In this document: positions 50,998 through 57,440 of the stretch, piece after piece
How positions within the stretch are numbered: the first letter of the stretch is position 1
Layout of the letters: each line of letters begins with the position of its first letter
Source: VRUE01 sp963699215
Lineage (GTDB): Bacteria; Actinomycetota; Thermoleophilia; Solirubrobacterales; 70-9
Assembly: GCA_963699215.1 (NCBI GenBank)
Contig: OY969422.1
Location: 744,001 to 808,000 of the forward strand
Direction: 5' to 3'
DNA length: 64,000 bases
Program-made: the position numbers and the translations under genes
The notes under the pieces: model-generated
Told to the model about the DNA's origin: nothing
Seen by the model: the letters and a program-made list of their open reading frames with translations, nothing else
Database searches by the model: none

Positions 50998-51674
50998 CCC
51001 CCTCGCGCCTCGCCTTCGCCGCGATCCTCGGCAAGGACCTGCGGGCCGAGCTGCGCACCCTGCAGTCGCTGCCGGCGATGGCGCTCTTCGCGGTCACGAC
51101 CTTCGTCGTCTTCCGCTTCGGCCTCGACCGCACCGCGCTCTCCGGCAGCCTCGCCGCCGGGGTGCTCTGGGCGACGTTGCTCTTCGCCGCGATCCTCGGC
51201 ATCAACCGCCTCTTCGTCGCCGAGCGCGAGGAGGGCGGCTTCGACGCGATCCGGCTGGCGCCGATCGACCGCAGCGCCCTCTTCGCCGCCAAGGCGGCGG
51301 CGCTGCTCGTCTACCTGGTGGCGGTAGAGCTGGTCGTCGTCCCGGTCTTCGCCCTCTTCTTCCTCGACTCGCCCGCGGCGCTGCCGCCGCTCGCCCTCGT
51401 CCTCCTGCTCGCCGACCTCGGCCTCGCCGCCACCGGCACCCTGGTCTCCTCGATGGCGGTCAACTCGCGCGCCCGCGACCTGCTGGCGCCGCTCGTCCTG
51501 CTGCCCCTCGCGGTGCCGCTCTCGATCGCCGCCACCGGAGCGCTCGAGCCGCTGCTGGCGCTGAACGGTCCCGCTTACGACCGCTTCGGCACCTGGCTCA
51601 CGGTGCTCTGCCTATACGATCTGATCTTCCTCCTCGTCGGGTACGCCGTATTCGACTTCCTGCTGGAGGACTGA
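50994..51674 (+). CDS. ccmB: Heme exporter permease CcmB
   Basis: 226-residue membrane protein with six TMs. The CcmB-type N-terminus FAAILGKDLRAELRTLQSLP is followed by LFVAEREEGGFDAIRLAPID, a cytosolic loop strongly conserved in CcmB. GTG start overlaps ccmA. Permease of the CcmAB complex. Confidence 0.92.
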   Translation: MTPSRLAFAAILGKDLRAELRTLQSLPAMALFAVTTFVVFRFGLDRTALSGSLAAGVLWATLLFAAILGINRLFVAEREEGGFDAIRLAPIDRSALFAAKAAALLVYLVAVELVVVPVFALFFLDSPAALPPLALVLLLADLGLAATGTLVSSMAVNSRARDLLAPLVLLPLAVPLSIAATGALEPLLALNGPAYDRFGTWLTVLCLYDLIFLLVGYAVFDFLLED

Positions 51675-51704
51675 GGCGCAAACTCGCAAACCGCGCCACG
51701 AAGC

Positions 51705-52427
51705 ATGTACGGCAAAGGCCTGAGACCCCTCTCGATCGCGACCGTCGCGGCGCTCGCCGTGTCGCTATCGCTGGTCTTCTTCTACGCCCCGCTCGACGCC
51801 GACCAGGGCTTCATCCAGAAGATCTTCTACATCCACGTGCCGCTGGCGATCGTGGCGCTGATCGGCTTCGTGATCGGCGGCGTCTTCGCGATCTTCCATC
51901 TGCGCAGCGGCGACTCGCGCTGGGACGCCTACTCCTACGTCTCGATCCACATGTCGGTGATCTTCGGCGTCGCCGTCTTGATCACCGGCTCGATCTGGGC
52001 AAAGGCCTCGTGGGGGCACTGGTGGGTCTGGGACGAGCCGACCCTGGTCAGCTTCCTGATCGTCTTCCTCATGTACGCGACCTACTACCCCTTCCGCTAC
52101 GCGATCGAGGACCGTGAGCGCCAGGGGCGCTACGCCTCGGTCTTCGCGATCACTGCGGGGGCCTTCGTGCCGCTCAACTTCATGGCGGTGCGGATGGCCG
52201 AGAGCCTCGTCCACCCACGCACCTTCGCCACCGCCAACGGCGGTCTGCCGGGAGAGATGATGTTCACCTTCCTCGTCAGCCTGACCGCGATCGGCCTGCT
52301 CTGGGTGACCCTGGTCAAGTTCGAGCTGACCGCGAAGAGCGCCTCCGGGCAGCTCAAGCGGCTGCGCCGCGCCCTCGACGCGCCGGGCCCCGGCGGCTCC
52401 TCCCGCGTCGCCCCGGAGGTGAGCTGA
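51705..52427 (+). CDS. ccmC: Heme-handling protein CcmC
   Basis: 240 residues, six TMs, with the tryptophan-rich WWD motif WGHWWVWDEP near residue 105 that binds heme at the outer membrane face, and flanking histidines (FYIHVPLA, YVSIHMSVIF). CcmC loads heme onto CcmE. It follows ccmB by 30 nt, and its TGA overlaps the next ATG (TGATG). Confidence 0.93.
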   Translation: MYGKGLRPLSIATVAALAVSLSLVFFYAPLDADQGFIQKIFYIHVPLAIVALIGFVIGGVFAIFHLRSGDSRWDAYSYVSIHMSVIFGVAVLITGSIWAKASWGHWWVWDEPTLVSFLIVFLMYATYYPFRYAIEDRERQGRYASVFAITAGAFVPLNFMAVRMAESLVHPRTFATANGGLPGEMMFTFLVSLTAIGLLWVTLVKFELTAKSASGQLKRLRRALDAPGPGGSSRVAPEVS

Positions 52428-52654
52428 TGCTGCCGATCGCCGCACCTGCCCTGCCGCTGGACGAGGCCGGCAAGTACGTCGCCGCCGCCTACGTCGTCTT
52501 CCTCGTCCTGATCGTCGTCTACGTGGCGATCATGGCGGCCAAAGTCCAGCGGATCGAGCGGGAGCTGCGCGAGCTCGCCGGCTTTGCCGAGACCCGAGCC
52601 AACGGTGACCAAGCCGCAGCGCCGGAGCGGGAGGAGGTCGGCGCCGATGTCTGA
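52427..52654 (+). CDS. CcmD-like small membrane protein
   Basis: 75 residues with one TM (YVAAAYVVFLVLIVVYVAIMA) followed by a charged helix QRIERELRELAGFAE, the topology and length of CcmD, which stabilises the CcmABC complex. Position after ccmC supports the call; sequence conservation in CcmD is low. It overlaps hemA by 8 nt. Confidence 0.7.
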   Translation: MLPIAAPALPLDEAGKYVAAAYVVFLVLIVVYVAIMAAKVQRIERELRELAGFAETRANGDQAAAPEREEVGADV

Positions 52655-53996
52655 GCTGCTGGCCCTGGGCGTCTCTCACAAGACTGCGCCACTCGACCTG
52701 CGCGAGCGACTCTCGCTGACCGAGGGCCGCGCGGTCGGCGCCCTGCACGAGCTGACCGCTGTGGAAGGCATCCACGAGGCAGCGGCGATATCGACGTGCA
52801 ATCGCACGGAGCTCTACCTGATCGTCTCCGACCCGGTCGAAGCCGAGTCGACCGCGCTGGGCGTGCTCACCCGGCAGGCGGAGATCCGCCCCACCGAGCT
52901 GCTCGGCCACCTCTACTCGCTGCGCTCGAGCGACGCCGCCCACCACCTCTTCCAGGTCACCGCCGGGCTCGACTCGATGATCGTCGGCGAGGCGGAGATC
53001 CAGGGCCAGGTCAAACGTGCCTACGAGCTGGCGCTGGTCGAGGGCGCAACCGGCCCGATCCTCAACCGCCTCTTCCGCGGCGCGCTCGCCGCCGGCGGCC
53101 GGGTCCGCGAGGAGACCGCGATCGGCGAGAAGGGCGTCTCGATCCCCTCGGTCGCGGTCGAGCTGGCGCGGCGCACGCTCGGCGACCTCGGCGAGCGGCG
53201 GGTGCTGGTGATCGGCGCCGGAGAGACCGCCGAGCTGGTCGCCAGGGCGCTGATGTCCCGCGGCGCCGCCGGCGTCTTCATCGCCAATCGCCATTACGAC
53301 AGGGCGATCGGCTTGGCTCAGCGTTTCCATGGCGAGGCGGTCCGCTTCGAGGAGCTGCCCGAGCAGCTGCAGGCAGCCGACATCGTCGTCTCGGCGACCA
53401 ACTCGCCCCACCACATCGTCGAGCGCGACGGCCTCGCCCAGGTGATGGAGACACGCTCCGGCCGCCCGCTGCTGCTGGTCGACATCGCCGTGCCACGCGA
53501 CATCGAACCCGAGTGCCGCGAGGTCGCCGGGGTCAGCCTGCACGACATCGACGACGTCCAGCAGATCGTCGAGCGCAACGCCGGCGACCGCGAGGGCGAG
53601 GCGCGGCGGGCGGAGCCGATCCTGGCCGCCGAGCTGGACCGCTTCGAGCGCTGGCTCGCCTCGCTCGAGGTCGTGCCGACGATCGCCTCGCTGCGCGAGC
53701 GCGCCGACGAGATCGTCAATCGCGTGCTGGCCGAGAACGACGGCCGCTGGGAGAACCTCGGCGAGGCGGATCGCGAGCGTCTTGCCGCGATGGCCAAGGC
53801 GATCGCCTCGCGCCTCTTGCACGAGCCGACCCTGCGGATGAAGCGCTCGGCGGGAAGCGACGAGGCCTACCTCCACGTCAGTGCTCTGCGCGAGCTGTTC
53901 GGGCTGGACACGGGCACCGAGCCGGAGGGCGAGGCAGGCGCTGCTGTGACGGATATATCGGAGCGCCGAGCCGGTCCCGGCAGGGATTCCACTTAA
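52647..53996 (+). CDS. hemA: Glutamyl-tRNA reductase
   Basis: 449-residue NADPH-dependent reductase making glutamate-1-semialdehyde, the committed step of C5 tetrapyrrole synthesis. Catalytic Cys51 is in ISTCNRTELY; GVSHKTAPLDLRERL, GEAEIQGQVKRAYE and the Rossmann VLVIGAGETAELVARAL follow, then IANRHYDRAIGLA and the C-terminal dimerisation helix. ATG 52647 follows GGAGGAGG by about 10 nt. Translationally linked to the ccm genes, so heme synthesis and delivery are co-expressed. Confidence 0.95.
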   Translation: MSELLALGVSHKTAPLDLRERLSLTEGRAVGALHELTAVEGIHEAAAISTCNRTELYLIVSDPVEAESTALGVLTRQAEIRPTELLGHLYSLRSSDAAHHLFQVTAGLDSMIVGEAEIQGQVKRAYELALVEGATGPILNRLFRGALAAGGRVREETAIGEKGVSIPSVAVELARRTLGDLGERRVLVIGAGETAELVARALMSRGAAGVFIANRHYDRAIGLAQRFHGEAVRFEELPEQLQAADIVVSATNSPHHIVERDGLAQVMETRSGRPLLLVDIAVPRDIEPECREVAGVSLHDIDDVQQIVERNAGDREGEARRAEPILAAELDRFERWLASLEVVPTIASLRERADEIVNRVLAENDGRWENLGEADRERLAAMAKAIASRLLHEPTLRMKRSAGSDEAYLHVSALRELFGLDTGTEPEGEAGAAVTDISERRAGPGRDST

Positions 53997-54081
53997 CTTT
54001 TTTTGAAGACAGTTATCGGCTGTCCACCATCGCTACCGCAAAAAAAGTACAAGACGTTCCACCCCTACCGGGATCGGCTCA

Positions 54082-54954
54082 ATGATCCGTATTGCCACTC
54101 GCAACAGTGCGCTGGCCAGAGCTCAGGCGGGACAGGTCGCCGCGTTGCTCGGCGAAGCTGAGCTGGTTGAGGTGTCGTCCGATGGCGAGATGGGAGACAA
54201 GGCGCGCTTCGTGCGCGGGGTCGAGCGGGCGCTGCTCGACGGCGGGGCGGAGATCGGGGTTCACTCGGCCAAGGACCTGCCGGCTGAGATGCCGGGGGGC
54301 CTGACCATCGCCGCGGTGCCGGCGAGAGAGGACCCGGCCGACGTCTGGATCGGCGCTGGCGCCTCACTCGACGACGTGCCCGAGGGCGCCCGGGTGGGCA
54401 CCGCCAGCCTGCGTCGCCGCGCCCAGCTCCTCGCCGTCCGTCCCGATCTGCAGGTGAGCGAGCTGCACGGCAACGTCGATACGCGCCTGCGCAAGCTGGC
54501 CGAGGGCGAGCTCGACGCGATCGTGCTCGCCGCTGCCGGCCTGCGGCGGCTGGGGCGCGAGGGCGAGGTGTCCTTCGCGATCCCCGGCGAGGCGATGACT
54601 CCGGCGGCTGGACAGGGAGCGCTGGTTCTGCAGGCAAGAGCCGACGACAACGGGGCATTGGCGGCTGCCGCGGCCGTCGGCGATGAGACGGCGCTGCGCG
54701 AGCTGACCGCCGAGCGCGCCGCGGTCGCCTTGCTCGAAGCGACCTGCGCGACGCCGATCGGTGTCCACGCCACCGCAAGCGGCGGGCAAATCGAGTTGGA
54801 GGCCTTCGTCGGCCTGCCGGACGGCAGCGAGTGGATCCGCGACCGGGTCGAGGGCGAGGCGGAGGAGCCCGCCGCGGCCGGGGCGCTCCTCGCCGAGCGC
54901 CTGCTCGGCGCGGGCGCCCGCGACATCCTCGACCGCGCCGAGGAGATGGCATGA
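54082..54954 (+). CDS. hemC: Porphobilinogen deaminase (hydroxymethylbilane synthase)
   Basis: 290 residues polymerising four porphobilinogen molecules. The N-terminal IRIATRNSALARAQAGQV, the catalytic region HSAKDLPAEMP, GTASLRRRAQLLAVRPDL, and the dipyrromethane-attachment Cys in LEATCATPIGVHA are present. An 85-nt AT-richer gap (including T7 at 53998 and A7 near 54040) separates it from hemA; I see no clear promoter or terminator there. No hemB is in the window. Confidence 0.95.
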   Translation: MIRIATRNSALARAQAGQVAALLGEAELVEVSSDGEMGDKARFVRGVERALLDGGAEIGVHSAKDLPAEMPGGLTIAAVPAREDPADVWIGAGASLDDVPEGARVGTASLRRRAQLLAVRPDLQVSELHGNVDTRLRKLAEGELDAIVLAAAGLRRLGREGEVSFAIPGEAMTPAAGQGALVLQARADDNGALAAAAAVGDETALRELTAERAAVALLEATCATPIGVHATASGGQIELEAFVGLPDGSEWIRDRVEGEAEEPAAAGALLAERLLGAGARDILDRAEEMA

Positions 54955-56561
54955 GCGCCCGGGCTGGAGTCGTGTACCTCGTCGGGGCCGGCCCCGGCGA
55001 CCCCGGACTGATGACGGCGCGCTCGCTGCAGCTGATCGCCTCCGCCGACACGATCTTCCACGACCGCCTGATCCCGCCGGGGGCGCTCGACGGCGCCCGC
55101 GCCGACGCCGAGCTCGTCTACGTCGGCAAGGCCCCCGGGGACGTGCCGGTGGAGAGCGGTCCATATGGACACCGCAGCACCGGCACGTCCGTGCCACAAA
55201 ACGAGACCAACGCGCGGCTGATCGATGCGGCGCGGGCGGGCAAGAGCGTCGTGCGGCTGAAGGGCGGCGACCCGTTCGTCTTCGGCCGCGGTGGCGAGGA
55301 GGGCGAGGCGCTGCGCGCCGCCGGAGTCGAGTTCGAGGTCGTGCCGGGCGTCACCGCCGGGGTCGCGGCGAGTGCCTACGCCGGCATTCCCGTCACCCAC
55401 CGCGACGACGCCTCGGCCGTCGCCTTCGTCACCGGGCACGAGGATCCCGAGAAGGAGGAGACCGCGCTCGACTGGGAGGCGCTGGCACGGTTCCCTGGCA
55501 CGCTCGTCTTCTACATGGGCGTCAAGCGCCTCGCGGCCAATGCGGCGGCACTGATCGACGCCGGCCGTAAAGCCGACGAGCCGGCCGCTGCCGTGGAGCG
55601 CGGCACGATGGACGGCCAGCGCACCGTGGTCGCCACGCTTGGAACGCTCGCCAAGGCGGTCGAGCGCGAGGGGATCGGCGCCCCGGCGCTGATCGTCGTC
55701 GGTCCCGCTGTCGCTCGCCGAGAGGCGCTCGCCTGGCTGGAGCGCCGCCCCCTGTACGGCCGTCGCGTCGTCGTCACCCGCGCCCGCGCCCAGGCGAGCG
55801 GCCTGGCCGCCACCCTGCGCGGCCTCGGCGCCGAGGCCGTCGAGCTGCCGGCGATCCGGATCGAGCCGCGAATCGAGGGCGAGGAGGTGCGGCGAGCGAT
55901 CGAGCGGATCGGCGAGTACGCCTTGATCTGCGTCACGAGCCCGAACGGGGCGCATCTGCTCTTCGAGGCGCTGGGCAACGCTGGGCTCGACGCACGGGCC
56001 CTCGGCGGTGGAACGAAAAATGGGCAAGTAAGGGCAAGTGGAACGGGCGCCGTCGGGCAGCCGCGGGCGGACACGGTGATTGCCGCGATCGGGCCTGGCA
56101 CCGCGCGGGCCCTCGCCGAACATGGAATCGCCGCCGACATCGTCCCCGAGCGCTTCGTCGCCGAGGCGCTGGTCGAGGCGCTGCAACAGGTCGAGGTCGC
56201 GGGTTCGAGAGCCCTCGTCGCCCGCGCCGCCGAGGCCCGCGACGTCCTCCCCGATGCCTTGCGCGAGCGCGGCGCCGAGGTCGACGTCGTCGCCCTCTAC
56301 GAGACGGTGCGGGAGGAGCCCGCGCCGGAGGCAGTCGAGGCTGCACAGGGCGCCGACTACGTCACCTTCACCTCCTCCTCCACGGTCGACAACCTGACCG
56401 AGGCGCTCGGCGACCGCTTCCCGGCCACCGCCCGCGTCGTCTCGATCGGCCCGATCACCAGCGAGGCCGTCCGCGCCGCCGGCCTCGAGGTCGCAGTCGA
56501 GGCCGAGCGCCACGACATCGACGGCCTCATCGCCGCCTTGCTCGACGATGCCGCACGCTGA
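54951..56561 (+). CDS. Bifunctional uroporphyrinogen-III C-methyltransferase / uroporphyrinogen-III synthase
   Basis: 536-residue CobA-HemD fusion common in actinobacteria. The methyltransferase half (about 1-265) has VYLVGAGPGDPGLMT, RLKGGDPFVFGRGGEE, VPGVTAGVAASAYAGIP and FYMGVKRL. The synthase half (about 270-536) has VVVTRARAQASGLAATLRG, VTSPNGAHLLFEAL and ADYVTFTSSSTVDN. The fusion diverts uroporphyrinogen III to siroheme/cobalamin and supplies it for heme. Between VYVGKAPG and ETNARLIDAARAGK the usual short RHSVPQ-type stretch is enlarged by a hairpin insertion (55139-55190), and a second extra segment is present in the HemD half (56004-56072). ATG overlaps the hemC stop by 4 nt. Confidence 0.92.
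   Translation: MSARAGVVYLVGAGPGDPGLMTARSLQLIASADTIFHDRLIPPGALDGARADAELVYVGKAPGDVPVESGPYGHRSTGTSVPQNETNARLIDAARAGKSVVRLKGGDPFVFGRGGEEGEALRAAGVEFEVVPGVTAGVAASAYAGIPVTHRDDASAVAFVTGHEDPEKEETALDWEALARFPGTLVFYMGVKRLAANAAALIDAGRKADEPAAAVERGTMDGQRTVVATLGTLAKAVEREGIGAPALIVVGPAVARREALAWLERRPLYGRRVVVTRARAQASGLAATLRGLGAEAVELPAIRIEPRIEGEEVRRAIERIGEYALICVTSPNGAHLLFEALGNAGLDARALGGGTKNGQVRASGTGAVGQPRADTVIAAIGPGTARALAEHGIAADIVPERFVAEALVEALQQVEVAGSRALVARAAEARDVLPDALRERGAEVDVVALYETVREEPAPEAVEAAQGADYVTFTSSSTVDNLTEALGDRFPATARVVSIGPITSEAVRAAGLEVAVEAERHDIDGLIAALLDDAAR
55139..55190. repeat. Hairpin inside cobA-hemD (GGACGTGCCG arms)
   Basis: Perfect 13-bp arms GGACGTGCCGGTG (55139-55151) and complement (55178-55190) around an inner stem GCGGTCC-ATAT-GGACACCGC with one bulge. 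It encodes DVPVESGPYGHRSTGTSVP in frame in the methyltransferase. The first ten arm bases match the intergenic hairpin at 31363-31414. Confidence 0.8.
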
Positions 56562-56615
56562 TCGGAGGGTTCTCCTCCCTACGGTGGGGAAAAGGCTGCA
56601 ATCGAGGGGCAAGGG

Positions 56616-57440
56616 ATGAGCTTCGGCGCGCCCCACCGGCACTTCCGCATCACCGACTCGACCAACGCGCGTGCCCGTGAGCTGGTCGAGGACGGCGCGC
56701 CCGGGGGCACCGTCGTCACCGCCTTCGAGCAGACCGCGGGACGCGGGCGACAGGGACGCAGCTGGACGGCGCCGCCCGGCAAAGCGCTGCTCTACTCGGC
56801 GATCCTGCGGCCGCTCGACGAGCGCCACCTGCTGCTGCCGCTGGCCGCGCCGCTCGCCGTCTGCGAGGCGGCGGAGGAGCTCGAACCCGCCATCGAGTGC
56901 AAGATCAAGTGGCCGAACGACATCTGGATCGACGAACGCAAGCTCGCCGGGATCCTGATCGAGGCGAAGCCCCAAGACGGCTGGGCAGTGATCGGCGTCG
57001 GTCTCAACCTCACGATCACACGCGACGAGTTCCCGATCGAGCTACGGGACACGGCAGTCTCGATTCTGAGTGTGCTCAAGGGGGGTCGGGAGTCGCCTCG
57101 ACGATGCCTCGCGAAGCGGCCCCAGCAGGGTGATTCCAGCCGCGAAGCGGCACTAGGTTCCACCGCCGAAGGCGGTGGTGGGCACTCGTCGGGACGACTC
57201 CCGACCCCCCTCGCGGCAGCCGCAGTCCTCAACAGTCGCCTCGATCGCTGGGTCGCCGCAGACCGGGACGAGGTACTCGCCGCCTGGCGCGCCCGCGACG
57301 CCCTGCGCGGACGCGCGATCTCGTGGGACGACGGCTCCGGCGTCGCCGACGGGGTCGACGACTCGGGCGACCTACTCGTCGTCACTGCCGGCGGCGACCG
57401 CGTCGTCCTCGGCGCCGGCGAGGTCCACCTCAGGCTCTGA
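56616..57440 (+). CDS. birA: Biotin-[acetyl-CoA-carboxylase] ligase with in-frame palindromic insertion
   Basis: 274-residue biotin protein ligase; it biotinylates the carboxylase carrier (a beta subunit gene lies at 1-529). The catalytic loop GRGRQGRSW is near 48, KWPNDIWID near 98, KLAGILIEAK and GWAVIGVGLNL follow. No N-terminal DNA-binding domain, so a monofunctional class I ligase. Between SILSVLK and PLAAAAVLNSRLDRW, element C2 (57081-57209, 129 nt = 43 codons) adds a Gly/Arg-rich loop; a normal C-terminal SH3-like domain (DALRGRAISWDDG, GDRVVLGAGEVHLRL) follows. Its last 69 bases overlap the convergent helicase gene. Confidence 0.9.
   Translation: MSFGAPHRHFRITDSTNARARELVEDGAPGGTVVTAFEQTAGRGRQGRSWTAPPGKALLYSAILRPLDERHLLLPLAAPLAVCEAAEELEPAIECKIKWPNDIWIDERKLAGILIEAKPQDGWAVIGVGLNLTITRDEFPIELRDTAVSILSVLKGGRESPRRCLAKRPQQGDSSREAALGSTAEGGGGHSSGRLPTPLAAAAVLNSRLDRWVAADRDEVLAAWRARDALRGRAISWDDGSGVADGVDDSGDLLVVTAGGDRVVLGAGEVHLRL
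57081..57209. repeat. Structured palindromic element, family C, copy inside birA
   Basis: 24-bp inverted repeats (57081-57104, 57186-57209, two mismatches) around the 81-nt family C cargo with its three GAA-loop hairpins, 95% identical to 34842-34922. The outer fourteen bases of each arm (GGGGGTCGGGAGTC and complement) are perfectly paired yet unlike the other copy. The 129-nt length keeps the birA frame open. Confidence 0.9.

Noticed and set aside
53998..54081. Intrinsic terminator between hemA and hemC from the T7 run
   Set aside because: The T-run follows the hemA stop directly and no adequate stem precedes it at the proper distance. The gap may hold a promoter, but no convincing -35/-10 pair was seen.
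56004..56072. Extra segment in the HemD half of cobA-hemD as another palindromic element
   Set aside because: It has short direct repeats (GTGGAACG, GGGCAAGT twice each) but no substantial inverted repeat, so it does not fit the hairpin families. It may be a different kind of insertion or a natural loop.
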